DNA of 64,000 nucleotides from Polytrichum commune (Eukaryota > Streptophyta > Polytrichopsida > Polytrichales > Polytrichaceae). The DNA lies in the NCBI GenBank assembly GCA_950295325.1, contig OX485805.1, positions 50,678,758-50,742,757 on the forward strand. The letters run 5' to 3'. How positions within the stretch are numbered: position 1 is the first letter of the stretch; each line of letters opens with the position of its first letter. Below, one piece after another: positions 38,601 through 49,954 of this stretch. Under the pieces are notes generated by a model. That model worked only from the letters and a program-made list of their open reading frames with translations. It made no database searches and was not told the DNA's origin. A program made the position numbers and the translations under genes.

Positions 38601-39301
38601 AAGTATTATCTAAAAATCACAGTTCCACAAGTTCTGATTTCTGACCCAGTCAGAAATCCATCTGTATCATAACATCCAAAGGCTTGCAAGCCCTAAGGAC
38701 TTGCTCAATCACAACTTGCTCAAAAGGCCACCAAGCCCTAAAGTAGTGCTTGCAAGCCTTAAAAGTAAAACAAGTCTAGAAGGTGCGACTTTCCTTATTT
38801 TCTCACATATTAACACCACCTTCTAGAATCTCAAAGCCCATGAACGCACCTCAATAAAACACAAGGTGAGTCTTGAAGCACCATGTCCACTCCTAATTTA
38901 TAACTCCTATGCGATCAAATGGCTTAAAGCATCTGACTCCCAGGATTTGAATAGAGCAGGCTTCTGGCAGATAGGGATCTGAAGACCTGGAAATATGTAT
39001 CCTTAGGAGACATCACACAAATGTCCGCATAGAACCTAGCCATTTGTGATTAATTTTGTTCTGTTTCCTGATGATTGTGTCAGGCATTTATGCCAGCACC
39101 AACATCAGATCTCTCCAGCAAGTTCTACACGAGGTGTGCGTTTGTGCTGCCAGTTAGTGATAAGCATGTGGACGAGGAATTAGTAAGCAGAAACAACCTC
39201 TCTTTTCATTGTTTGTGATCCTGCTTCAACCTGCGTTATAAAAGATGACTTCAAACTACAAGGATGTGGACTACAGGTACTCATTAATGAAAAGGACCTC
39301 T
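35691..39301. other. intergenic, including the 3' UTR side of nCBP
   Basis: AT-rich DNA with no supported gene. The right-hand few hundred bases should hold the 3' UTR of the minus-strand nCBP gene, whose stop codon is at 39302-39304. The isolated short ORFs show no motifs. Confidence 0.45.
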
Positions 39302-42207
39302 TTAGCCCCTCAACCAAGTGTTTCTAAAAGATGAATTGTCACGCAATGAAGCATCGTGGGGTTTATACTCCATTACATAGCCAAGAGGAAGGTGTAGATG
39401 CCGTTTGATGGAGTCCCGAAGAGCCATCACTGCCTGCAGAGTAGAGTGAAGTAAAAGTTATGTGCATAGGTAATCTCTGAACATACAGTTACTTTCCTGA
39501 AGTTGATCATAGAAATCGAATTTTATGCCTGACTTGAACTCACTAACAAAATGCACAAGTTCATTGCTACAAAAGGTCAGTTAGCCTCCATGAATCTAGA
39601 CTACTATAAACTTCACCCACACACAGAATCCTTAGTCCATGATCATTGGAGCATATACCTGATTGTCAGATGAATTTCGATTCCACACACTTAAGATGTC
39701 CTCCCCAAAGCGAATGCTCAAAACAGCACCACATACAGTATCACCATAATCCAACTGATCACCAATCATTGCCAACACCTGGAACAGCAGAAGACCATGA
39801 GACCATTCTTCAGAAGTGGTGACATATACCTCTGAGTTATAACTTATCCAAGGTACAGTATAAACATGGGTAACCTGTAAGTATGGGCACAAGTCAAGGA
39901 ACTGACCGACCCAGCCTCTAAAGCTTCTGCATCAAAGTATATGGAATCAAGTGAAAGTCTCAGTACTCTCCAAGCATATATTGGGCTTCTCTCCAGCTAG
40001 ATGCAGTATCATAACATCTTCATTACAGATAAACTTCGACATCTGAATATTCACATATTTCAGACAGACTCCACTCTGAAGCATTACCAAATCCTCACCA
40101 GATCTTCCCAATAGCGGCCAGAAACAATCTTCTTAAACCGGATGATCCACTTTCCTCCACTGCGATTAGCTGCATCCTGTCCCAAGCACAATCAACACAT
40201 AATCTTCTTAGTGTAACTACCTTCACAGGAAAATAGAGCCCTGTAAAAGGTAAGCACACCTTGCAGGATGTCAAGATTCAAGACTTCAACCTCTGACAAT
40301 CCCACTGGAAAAGTCAAGATGAGGATTTTGTAGCAAGAGTAGAGGCAAAAACTCTTACAAACAGAGGATTGAGTGGATGCCAACAATTATGAATCCAAAT
40401 AATTGCAACATTCAACATTGTCTTGAAATGTGCATCCCACTTGCTAGGGTGCTGGTTGGAATGTCCTACATTTCTTATTAGAAATTCATATTTTTAGGAT
40501 TTAGGTCATAAGCAAAATGCGGAGGGGGAAGGACCTTACCTCCCACAAGGGGCGAATGCCCTCTTTGAACAGATGAAAGTCCGTAGGATTTGGAAGCGTA
40601 GATGCCCGGGCTAGGTGGCAATAGCAGCCCCAGAATCCTTCCACCTGTATCAAGCATAAAAATAAATAAAATTATTAACCATACACAACATCAATTATTA
40701 CAGAGTCTGAATTGCTGGTAGTACGTGAGACTGAGCAAGTGATAATTGGCTGCAACATTCAGAAGAGCTGAGCAAACATCTGTTTCTAGTGAGAAGATAA
40801 GCTATATTCAATCCCCAGCCTACTCAGAAATGTAAAAAGAAATTGACCCAGTACATCCTCCCACATTAAAGACCAGAAAATCATGCTTACAGATAACTTC
40901 ACATAAACTCTACTGCATGTCCCTGAGTAGAACCCTAACGTAAGAGTTTACTCACAGTGCTAAATTCAGCAATTTTCTTCATGTTGTCTTCATATGATGT
41001 TTGTGACCGCATGCCTGGATTTCTTCTCGTGTACCAGAACACAAATCGATGCTATTCACACACACCAGTACCAACCGCCTGCCATTTCAGTTCCTTCGTG
41101 ACACAAAGACTAATACCACAATATACAAATAAAAATTCATCTAGCATTTTATTACTTAAGCAACAACTATGAATTTGCATATGTGAAGTCATGCCAAATC
41201 AGCTCACAGTAGGAAGTTTACATGTTTTCAATGCACAAATGCTTAACAAGACATGTTTCTCCATCAGCAGATGAATAAGTGCCTTGCCAGAGTGCATTTG
41301 TGTGTAACTAGAGAATCTGCATTGACCGTTTATCAAAGTGGTGGAATTCTGGATACACAAATTCTGATATAAGTTGTTTGTGGGAAGTAGTAGAGAAATT
41401 CTTTTGTTAAGACAGAAAATGACTGCCCAATCACATCCAAACTCTTCAAGCATAACCGATTACATGCACATGAGTGTGCTTTCTGTGAACCAGTGACCAC
41501 ATTGCAGCACTGAGAGGTTATGTCACGGATGACACCAACTCCGTGGAAGTGAATGCTAACAAGAATAGGGCTCAAGGAATGGCTAATTTTTATGACGATG
41601 CCAACTCGAGCATTGCAGTTAGCATGTCGTGCAGCTACTGAGACGTGTGCAGCTCCAAACATAAACAAAACTTCACGAACATTCTTAAAATGATGTAGGT
41701 TTTCACATCAACAAATTCAGCTTCACGCGAAGTTAACGACGCAGTGTACAACAGGGGAACAAGGAATGGCCAATTTAAGTGACAATGCCAACCCTAGCAA
41801 TTGTAGTCAGAGCACGTGGTGCAGCTACTGAGTCATATGCAGCTCCACACATAGTCGTAAACATCAACTTCACAAACATTCTTAGAATGATTAAGGATTT
41901 CCCATCATCCAATTCGGTTACATGTGAAAGTAACAGCACGGAGTACCAGAAGTACCTGGAGCGGGTGCAAGCCAGCCCCAACCTCACGGTTCTGCCGATC
42001 TCTGTCATCGCCGTCACGTGACCTCCGATCCTTCTCTTCATTCTCCTTCTCTTTTACAGCTCCTTCTCTTTCAGCAGAAGCAGACAGGGGAAGCAGGGGA
42101 GGCCGACCATCCGAACCAGCCTCAGTCCGAGCAGCCGCCGCCGCAGACGCAGTAAGATCTGCATTTTCCTGAGCTCCTTCGGTCTCATTGCCCGTACTCT
42201 CCGTCAT
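39302..42207 (-). CDS. nCBP: nCBP, 4EHP-type cap-binding protein (eIF4E family), 6 exons
   Basis: Exons on the minus strand: 42207-41956, 41051-40956, 40644-40540, 40176-40099, 39778-39659, 39433-39302. All introns are GT-AG (904, 311, 363, 320 and 225 bp) and every exon is a whole number of codons, giving 260 residues. Residues 1-84 are a variable leader with an acidic/basic stretch (KEKENEEKDRRSRDGDDRD). The eIF4E fold starts at HRFVFWYTRRNPGMRSQTSYEDN. By homology with 4EHP, Tyr104 (SYEDN) and Trp150 (RPLWE) sandwich the cap guanine and Glu151 hydrogen-bonds it; Trp121 (VEGFW) corresponds to the 4G/4E-BP binding tryptophan. Later landmarks are GGKWIIRFKK, GDQLDYGDTVCGAVLSIRF, ILSVWNRN, and a C-terminus ending RNTWLRG. 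This class binds capped mRNA and is a second cap-binding branch beside eIF4E and eIF(iso)4E. The leader is longer than I would expect for this family. No breaks are seen. Confidence 0.97.
41566..41935. repeat. tandem duplication inside nCBP intron 1
   Basis: 41566-41745 and 41752-41935 align through AAGGAATGGCTAATTT / AAGGAATGGCCAATTT, GATGCCAACTCGAGCA / AATGCCAACCCTAGCA, GTGCAGCTACTGAG, GCAGCTCCAAACATA / GCAGCTCCACACATA and ACGAACATTCTTAAAATGAT / ACAAACATTCTTAGAATGAT. It explains much of why intron 1 is the longest of the gene. The second copy ends close to the exon 1 donor. Confidence 0.75.
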
Positions 42208-42520
42208 TGCTCTACCTTATTACCTCCTCTAAACACCCTGATCTCCAATCCTCAAAACACTTCAATACTCCACCAGAACAGTGCAAATAAAGACCAAATT
42301 GCACATGAAAAAAGCTCCGAGGAGCCTGCGCTCAGTAAGCTCTTCGGTACAGTCGTGCAAAAGAGAAATTGCGCAGATTCTTCAGCTGAATGTGCGAATG
42401 TCGGAGGGTTAGGGTTTGGTGTTCGGATTCTCTATAACGAGAAGCCTCGAAGGGGAGTGACAAGAGAGAGAGAGAAAGAGAGAGACACACACACGTTCCC
42501 ACGATCTGTTCCCGCGTTCC
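42208..42520 (-). promoter_or_regulatory. nCBP 5' UTR and promoter region
   Basis: Upstream of the nCBP ATG. GC rises relative to the flanks, a CTCTCTCTCTTGTCACTCC-type pyrimidine tract (minus strand, about 42458-42485) is present, and plus-strand sequence reads GAGAGAGAGAAAGAGAGAGACACACACAC. CT-rich tracts near transcription starts are common in plants. No clear TATA box was identified. Confidence 0.4.
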
Positions 42521-42934
42521 CCAGTATATTCCCCCTCACGAATATAGAATATTCTGTCGATTTAAAAATATTTATTCGACTCTTTGTTCGAATAGCATGC
42601 ATTGTGCTACAATGGTCACCTGTCCTACATGTATTATGCTATCAAGATTCAACAAATACGCTAATGTAACTTAACCAAACTAGTATGGGTCTATGTTATC
42701 CCAACCCTTTGCATCCATGTATAATAACACGTTACTTTAACATGGTCCACTTATGTTTTTGAAAGAGAGGAACGATGGTCATTCCCACCACCATGTTGTC
42801 CATTACATGTGGATGTTTTATCTTTGTTCCAAATGCTTGACTTAATTAGACATATAATTGCTCATGAGACAATCGATAATCTTAGAACGAAAGTTTCAAG
42901 GAATCCACTAAAATCAATAATGACATGCATTCAA

Positions 42935-43143
42935 TTGTCAGATGAATTGGTTGAGTTTGAAATAACCGGTTGAAATTCAAGACTTCAAGAAAAATACCCA
43001 TCAATTCAAGAAAGAGGAATCTATGGAATAAACCCTAAAATCAATAAAGAAAAACTGAAAGATCACACAACATGTAGCCAGTTGGACTTGGTTATCATAC
43101 TAGGATCTTGACCGATTATGTCCAAAAATCTCTCTAGACACTG
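42935..43143 (-). mobile_element. hAT-type MITE, copy F (left end lost)
   Basis: Right end AATCTCTCTAGACACTG corresponds to the family start CAGTGTC. Internal GTAGCCAGTTGGACTTGG, CTTTATT-reverse and ATAACCGGTTGAAATTC follow family order in reverse. The opposite terminus (the CTCCCC end) is missing or too diverged to see. Confidence 0.65.
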
Positions 43144-43308
43144 GTGAGTGTGTTTGTATTGTAGGTTGTAGAAGAGATTGATGTGAGCTTCTGAAGCTTG
43201 GGTATAAGTCAGCAGGGTGTCTGATTAAGTGCACGAATCTAATGTTTCCCCTTGTACTGTAAACCTTGTCAACATGAGGAAGTGTAAAATGAGTCTTGAT
43301 TAATCTAA

Positions 43309-43881
43309 GGGTCAATTTACATCATGGACCATGAAGTCGTCCCTTGCTCCTCTAAAAATATGCGATTGGTTGTTGACCTCATCCTGGGACCACTTTGGTT
43401 TGCATCAAGAAAAAAATAATGTAAGAGCGACTATGGAACTTGAGGTCCCCAAAAGGCCTATTTTCAAGCCTACATTATCTAATGTCATGGTCCAATGGGT
43501 TTTGCAATGGGAGAGGCAATGCAAATGTTAGAGGAGCATGGCAAAGAAATGCCATTTTAAATTTGTTAATAGTTTTTTTTTTTGCCAAGAATTTTTCATA
43601 GTTACAAGGAAAGAAGGGAAGAAGAAGGGAAGAAGGTCAAACATGAAGAAAATTTCCAAGATTTTCCCTTTTTGGACATATATTAAAAAATCGGCACATC
43701 CATTTTTTGGTGCATGGTCACTTCTCTTGGTCCACATTTGGTTTACACCTAATTATGGGCCCAAAAGCTTTAAGAATGCATTTTTTAGAAATTGGACGAT
43801 GGAAGTGTTACCATGAAGTGTGACCATGAAAAAATGCCCTTGACATGGGACAACTTCATGATTCATGATGTAAACAACCCC
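43309..43881. mobile_element. PIF/Harbinger-type MITE, second family
   Basis: Left end GGGTCAATTTACATCATGGACCATGAAGTCGTCCC pairs with the reverse of the right end, GGGGTTGTTTACATCATGAATCATGAAGTTGTCCC. TAA stands on both sides (43306-43308 and 43882-43884). The GGG terminus with a TAA duplication indicates PIF/Harbinger. About 573 bp; its ORFs are without recognisable transposase motifs. Confidence 0.8.
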
Positions 43882-44339
43882 TAATACTGCTCTTTGACTT
43901 AAACCTTCAAATTATGTATTATCTATTAGGTGTTGGGTTTTTCTAAGGACATGTATTGGTTAATATGTAGTCTGTGTCTATTGCGAATGCCATTTATACA
44001 TTGATACCCCGCCTCAGAGAACCAAAATTGCACATAATTGGTGATAGGGTTGCATCAAGCCATTGACTACTTGTCACATAGTTCCTACTTACATGACATA
44101 CCATCGAACAGTGGTTGTCGTCATATAATTGGTCTTCTTGGAGCTGTGAGAGGGCACCGTGTTGGCGAGATACGGCTCCAAGCCAATTATGTGGTGTGGT
44201 CTAGTATTGTGTATGTGTCTACTTGGTGAGTAAGAAACCTCAATGTAATTTCTCTTTTGCCCAACTATACCGGAGAGCTTATTCAGCGCACGTTCCTTGG
44301 AGCTTTTTTGTTGTGCAATTTGGTCTTTATTCGCATTGT

Positions 44340-44490
44340 TCTAACTAGTGTTGGATTGATGTTGTCTATTTGATACCGTTTGGGTATCTATTCATGAGGA
44401 TGCCACAAATTTTGATACTAGTAGGGTATGGAAATTGACAATATTATTCATTTTCAATGCCATTTGGGTTTACATACCATGTAAGAATTT
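44340..44490 (-). repeat. 'GGTATCAA' dispersed repeat, inverted copy
   Basis: Read in reverse it gives CATGGTATGTAAACCC, GCATTGAAAATGAATAATATTGTC, CATACCCTACTAGTATCAAAATT, ATGCCACAAATTT-like and GATACCCAAACGGTATCAAA, matching the right half of the family at 32226-32370. Confidence 0.55.
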
Positions 44491-45029
44491 ACATACATAG
44501 CCTAGTATTTGCAAATGTTGGGTATACTCTAAGTTCATATGATGATCCATTTTATGGTCCAAAGCCCATATTCTAACCATATAGATGTGGTATGTTTATG
44601 GACTTGTGTCACGTACTTCTTAATGTTGTGATTATTCTCAAAGACTTGGGCTTTGGAAGTGTTATCTTATAATTAACACAACTTAGAAAACAATTTAGGG
44701 GGCATTGAGTGGTAAAGTTTGCTAATTGACATAAAGTTTGAAGAATTATCTTCAATTGCAATTATCTAGATTTATTTATAATGTTGTCAAAGAAAAATCT
44801 CATGCCATGCATCCATGAATACGGTAACAATTCCATATGGAACTTTATTTACTTTTACTTTTAATGAAATTTATTGAAAGAAAGGAGGACATATTTTCTT
44901 GGAATTTGTGGATGAGAAACCATCATACAATGTTTAAAATTGAAATTTTTGCAACAATGGTTTAATTTCTTCCCCTGGTACCTATTGATTTATGAGTTAT
45001 CCGATAAATAACCTCCACACATAGAATGC

Positions 45030-45360
45030 ATTTTTATAGGAGAAAAGTGCACTTTGTCAAATTACAATGAAACAGGCAAAAAATGCACTTTGTCAAATTA
45101 TAAATTCACACAGGAAGAGTGCACTTTGACGAATTACAAAGAAATAGGTGAAAAAATGCACTTTGTCAAATTACAAATTTACACAAGAAGAGTGTACTTT
45201 GTCAAATTATAAGTTTACAGCGAAGAGTGCACTTGGTCAAATTACAAGTTTACAGGCGAAAATTACACTTTGTCAAATTACAAGTTTATAGACGGAAAAT
45301 ACACTTTGTCAAATTACAAATTTACACGAGAAGAGTACACTTTGCCATATTACAAGGAAA
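45030..45360 (+). repeat. minisatellite, ~36-41 bp unit, about nine copies
   Basis: Repeats of the form GAAGAGTGCACTTTGTCAAA followed by TTACAAATTTACACAA, with variants (TACACTTTGTCAAATTACAAG, AATGCACTTTGTCAAATTAT). It ends about 120 bp before the 3' end of the first U2 snRNA gene. No coding use is seen. Confidence 0.9.
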
Positions 45361-45483
45361 AACACTCTGAAGGATAATTAAATGAGTAGGGTTTTGGAGA
45401 ACAGCACAACAGCACAAGAGAATTCAAACCCTAATTGTCGACCCTGCCTATATGCAATTTTTGCTTGTTGGGATCCCCCGTGG

Positions 45484-45679
45484 AGGAGGGTTGTGCCTGC
45501 CAAGGAGATGGTGCAATACCAAAGCGACGCTCGCGAGTTCTTGCAGCAAGCTGCCATTTGAACCGCACCCGCGGAAAAATTAGATTAATATCGTGAGGCT
45601 CGATGAGCCTCGTATCAGATATTAAACTGATAAGAACAGATACTACACTTGATCTTAGCCAAAAGGCCGAGAAAGGTAT
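45484..45679 (-). ncRNA. U2: U2 spliceosomal snRNA, copy 1
   Basis: The minus strand starts AUACCUUUCUCGGCCUUUUG, the invariant U2 5' end, followed by the branch-point recognition sequence GUAGUA in UCAAGUGUAGUAUCUGUUC and UUAUCAGUUUAAUAUCUGAUA. Stem-loop IIa is formed by GAGGCUC / GAGCCUC and the Sm site reads AUUUUUC. The 3' part ends in the plant-type GGCAGGCACAACCCUCC; the exact 3' end is set from the usual length of about 196 nt. U2 pairs with the intron branch site and U6 in the spliceosome. Promoter spacing fits a Pol II plant snRNA gene (see 45741-45750). Copies 1 and 3 are nearly the same and look functional. Confidence 0.95.
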
Positions 45680-45740
45680 GCTTCTTCCTTCCATCCCTCT
45701 CGCTCTTGTACCTCGCCTTTGCCTTCGTCTCTTCCCAGTC

Positions 45741-45750
45741 CCTATGGGAC
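45741..45750 (-). promoter_or_regulatory. USE-like element of U2 copy 1
   Basis: The minus strand reads GTCCCATAGG, 62-71 bp upstream of the U2 start, close to the plant upstream sequence element RTCCCACATCG in sequence and position. A weak TATA-like GTACAAGAG lies about 30 bp upstream of the start. The gap of roughly 30 bp between the two is the Pol II type of spacing. Confidence 0.65.
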
Positions 45751-46728
45751 CAAACCCAATCTTCACCTCCTCTGCTCTGAAATTCCCTTGGTATGGCCAT
45801 TTCTAGATTTTTGGGAAGGCTGTTATGCTGTCATGTATAAAAGTCTGCTGAATTTCGCACCTCCACACTCAAATGCATTTGCTCTTTCGAACGTACCTGT
45901 ACAAACTTAATTAGTTTCTACGCATTTTGTATGGATTCCCACATTGTTGAAATTTTGCATGCTTAACATGAACACAAGGCACTCCGGTTCTCAATGAGGA
46001 AACTAACGCAGGCTAGTGCGTCATTCTCTGAATTGTGCTTAATGCTTTCAAGTGCGATTCTCAAGTATGTGACCTAATTCGTATGCTTATGAACGGGTGC
46101 AAGTTAACTCAGACATGTCTTTCAAGTGTCAATTTGTCAGCCCATGTCCAGGACGCCCGATTAGTTCGAATGAAGAATTGTTCGCTGCATGACTACTGGC
46201 TAAACGATGACGATAACTCCTCTGAATATGCTATAACATGGAGGAATCAAACTGAACAAGCTTATAGGCTATATGCAACGGGAGTTGATCATGCTCACGG
46301 GTTTCTTTGGTGAACAGAGAATGGAATTGAGGATCGACATCTCTGGGTTTGATCTATTTTCGAAATACAACTTCAAAAATATGAAATCTGGCATACCAAG
46401 CTCACCATTTGCCTGTCTATCAATCTTACTAAATTCAAGCAATCTTCCAACACCAAGGGAAAGAGCCGGCGTCACTATGATTATACTGTCTCTTATAAGA
46501 ATTTGCACAACACAGACAACTCAGTCGATTGTCGTCCTCCACGACTGAGAATGCTCAGATTAACATTCCTATACAGGTTTTTGATAACGAGAGTAAACTG
46601 TAGGGAAATACAAGGATAAGATTCCTGTTGTGGCAGTATCACAAATCATAACAAATATTGGGGGTATCCGGGACGGATTTCCCTGTCTTGTTTCCATTTT
46701 TTGAATATTTGGAACCCCCGGATAGAGG

Positions 46729-46924
46729 ATTATGGTTGCGCCTGCCAAAGTGGTAGTGCAATGCTAAGGCGACGCACGCAAGTCCAGGCAGCAAGCTGCC
46801 GATTGAACCAGCACCAGAGAGAAATTAGATTAATATCATGAGACTCGATGAGCCTCGTATCAGATATTAAACTGATAAGAACAGATACTACACTTGATCT
46901 TAGCCAAAAGGCCGAGAAAGGTAT
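46729..46924 (-). ncRNA. U2: U2 spliceosomal snRNA, copy 2 (diverged)
   Basis: Same invariant first ~65 nt as copies 1 and 3, including GUAGUA. Downstream it differs: stem IIa keeps pairing with one G-U (GAGGCUC / GAGUCUC), the Sm site reads AUUUCUC rather than AUUUUUC, and the 3' domain has many changes (ending near CAACCAUAAUCC). A USE-like sequence is present at the right distance. It may be a variant or weakly assembled U2, since the Sm site is weakened, or a gene beginning to decay. Confidence 0.85.
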
Positions 46925-46983
46925 ACCTCTCATTTACATCCCTCTTCTTCTTGTACCTCGCCTCCACCTGCCGCTTTTCCAGG

Positions 46984-46994
46984 CAGTATGGGAC
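46984..46994 (-). promoter_or_regulatory. USE-like element of U2 copy 2
   Basis: The minus strand reads GTCCCATACTG, about 60-70 bp upstream of the copy 2 start, in the same place as in the other copies. A GTACAAGAAG motif lies nearer the start. Confidence 0.6.
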
Positions 46995-47422
46995 AGAACC
47001 CATCTCTTCCTTACACTGAAAGGAAACGCAACATTGAGAAACATCCTAGCAGGAATCGAAGAATTTACAACCTGCGATTCTTCGACAGACCGCTTCAGCA
47101 TGGCAACATCGTAATGTTGGAATTGATCAAATGTGATTCAGAAAACCATGACATGCAACCACTGATTTCCTCTGCAAACAAGTAGCGAATTTCTCTTTAA
47201 GGTACTCCGGAATGATGGAATGAAACAATGGTTCACATTCTTTCACAGCAACCCATTAAAATCCACGCATAAAATGCAAACTTACAACAGAAGTGTGCAC
47301 GCTCCTTAAGGATCATAAGTGCGTAGGGTTCTGAAGGACCGGGTTAATGTATGTAAAATAACCTAATCCCTACTTATCACTCCTGCCTGCATGCAATTTT
47401 TGCTTGTTAGGATCCCCGTGGA

Positions 47423-47618
47423 GGAGAGTTGCGCCTGCCAAGGAGCTGGTGCAATACCAAGGCGACGCTCGCAAGTTCTAGCAGCAAGCTGCCAAATGAA
47501 CCCGCACCTGTCAAAAAATTACATTAATATCGTGAGGCTCGATGAGCCTCGTATCAGATATTAAACTGATAAGAACAGATACTACACTTGATCTTAGCCA
47601 AAAGGCCGAGAAAGGTAT
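47423..47618 (-). ncRNA. U2: U2 spliceosomal snRNA, copy 3
   Basis: Begins AUACCUUUCUCGG and matches copy 1 through GUAGUA and the SL IIa arms GAGGCUC / GAGCCUC. The Sm site reads AUUUUUUG. The 3' domain GCGUCGCCUUGGUAUUGCACC...GGCAGGCGCAACUCUCC is close to copy 1. Flanks on both sides also match copy 1, so the two arose by duplication of a block of roughly 0.8 kb. The 3' end is placed by usual length. Confidence 0.95.
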
Positions 47619-47679
47619 GCTTCTTCCTTCTATCCCTCTCCCTCTTGTACCTCGCCTTTGTCTTCGTCTCTTCCCAGTC

Positions 47680-47689
47680 GCTATGGGAC
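47680..47689 (-). promoter_or_regulatory. USE-like element of U2 copy 3
   Basis: The minus strand reads GTCCCATAGC, 62-71 bp upstream of the copy 3 start, the same place and nearly the same sequence as for copy 1. Confidence 0.65.
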
Positions 47690-48199
47690 CAAACCCTATC
47701 TTCACCTCCTCTGCTCTGCAATTCCCTCGGTATGGCATTTCTAGAATTTTGAGAAGATTGTTATGCTGTCTTGGGGGAAGTGAACATCTGTTGAGTTACG
47801 CAACATCGGTTACTGAAAGTGCAACATCCACGCCCAAAATCCAATGTTGAACCAAGAATTTCTTTCTTTCTCTGTCCTTGCATCTCGTGTGGATTACCAC
47901 ATGATTGAAGTTCTTCATGCTCAACATTAACACGGGGCAACCTGATCCTCATGGGAGGGACTGTCGTCATTCTCTGAAATTTGGTTAATGCTTTCGAGTG
48001 AGATTCTGAAGTAATATGTGACCTAATTTCGTATGCATATGAGGAAACCGCGGTGCAGGGTCAGGTAGATTTATGGCAACTCATCAGACACGTATTCCAA
48101 GTCTCAATTCGTCCACCGATGCCAGGACACCGGAATTGAATTCGTGGAGAATTCTCCAAACATGCTTCTTATTAATTGAACAAGCTAGATCTTACATTC

Positions 48200-49940
48200 A
48201 ACAATTAATCTCTGGTCTTCGTGAATGTTGGAAACCGTTGAATTATTTAGAATGCAGCACTGCCGTCTCACAGGAAGGTGGTGATCTCACACCATGATTG
48301 TTGCATCTCAGGTACATGAGTGTGAAGTGGCTCATTTTCTTCATGTTCTCCAACTTCTACCGATCATATTTACAAAACAAATATTGTGTTGCAAGTCTAG
48401 CAAAACTACGATGAAACACCACCAAAGATCAGACCTCCTTCGATTCAACACTGATGTTGAAAAATGCATTTGAATGTGTTGATTCTTTGAGTGAATACCT
48501 AGGTCCCCTAAATTTGTTGACTATTGAGTCTAGGATGGTTGACAAAGTTTGAGCAAGTCTTAGTTCAATCTCTTCTAAATACAAGTCTTGTTGGGTTCCA
48601 TTGTTAGATCTAACCTCAACCACACACTACTCAAATACATGTGTCCAATTAAGAAAAATGACTGAATAAGTCATGCGCACCTTATGTAGTAGGTTAACAG
48701 TAGTTTTACATCTAACGCCACTGCCGTTAGGCATGGCCTAGGGTGTTCTACGAACAGACATTTTAATCACTCCGGCCTCCTCCGGAGACCGGAGTTCTTC
48801 TTCTTCTTCTAGTAGGTTAACCTAGAGATGTTGTAACTTACATGTGTGTAATCCTTCACCCAAAGTTGGTTGTTGCAAGAACCATGTGGCTTGCATTTCA
48901 TACAATTAACATAATGAGCTTGCAAAATAGAGTTATTAGTGTTATTAGAACACTAATTGACTGGCTCTCATGTGAGAACATGGAAAGGATACCAATCTCT
49001 AGTTTGACAAAAATCAATTACTTTCGGAAAGAAATTTGCCACATTTCATATCCACATTGGTCAAAACCATGTTCCACCCAATGTGGAAATTGGCTTTCAC
49101 CACTCAAAAGTGTTGAGTCAAAGAACACTCTATGGTAGTCAAACCTAACATTGCAAATTGCATAGCCATGTCTATCATGTAAGTGAGATGCATCATTAAC
49201 TGGTCGAATGAATTGAATTGCATTCCAATTTACAATCAAGTGACCAATATTTATATTCTTGAAAACAAAAAGACATTGAATTAGTGTTGTACAATTTGAT
49301 GTGATTGAATTGTGTGAAGTCAATGTTGGTATTTAGATGAAAGGTACATGAAACATGAACCTCCTACATGTTTCAAGTAAGAGAGGTTTGTGATGCAAAG
49401 TAAATTCTTTGAGAAAGCTTTGGTGAATGCACATTATGCATCAACTATATCAAATGATTCCCCCACAATAGCACTTGGTCCATAGCCTCATTATTTAACC
49501 CTATGTTGAGTTTGTAAATAAGCTCAATCTATGCCTAAAGGTGAACTTGTCTCTCATTCTTGTCAACTTGTCTCTTAATTTGTTGTTGTTGTTGTTGTTG
49601 TTGTTGTTTTGTTTTTGGTTTTTTGTTTTTTTTTTCATATTGCAAATCCAAAAGTTCTTGATTACTTATACCCTGCCCACACATACTGGTGGTGGGTAGC
49701 TGTGAACGGGCGAACTCCGTTCACTGCCACTAGTATGTGTGGGTTTTATTTCGGAAGACATTTCCACATAGTTACCTCCCAGTGAATGATGCTTCAACTT
49801 TCCTAACTAAAGCTCACAATGTGTGTGTGTGTCATCAGCTGATAGAAAGGTGAATCCCACAAGCACGAGTTCGATCGACACGGAACTCGCCACATGCAAC
49901 TTCATTTCCTTTCACATATTAATACATATTTGCTACGTGG
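48200..49940. other. intergenic, no gene seen
   Basis: AT-rich. Contains a TTG trinucleotide run (about 49581-49606) and a piece of the 'AATCTAAGAG'-type dispersed repeat (48540-48680). A short inverted pair, CCCACACATACTGGTGGTG and CACTGCCACTAGTATGTGTGGG, lies at 49676-49744. No supported gene. Confidence 0.45.
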
Positions 49941-49954
49941 AGCCTACAGGTTCA

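Larger units (their letters stand above)
45430..48180. repeat. duplicated U2 block (45430-46200 and 47370-48180)
   Basis: Homology between the two blocks starts 3' of the U2 genes (GCAATTTTTGCTTGTT then GGATCCCC) and runs through the genes and promoters into upstream DNA (CATTCTCTGAATTGTGCTTAATGCTTTC / CATTCTCTGAAATTTGGTTAATGCTTTC in parts, then TATGTGACCTAATT and CCAGGACGCC / CCAGGACACC). Divergence grows away from the U2 coding part, as expected if selection or conversion keeps the genes alike. Copy 2 sits between the blocks. Confidence 0.75.

Noticed and set aside
45431-47850. ORFs over the U2 genes (for example 45603-45806 and 47542-47850)
   Set aside because: They overlap the snRNA genes and recur only because the U2 genes are duplicated.
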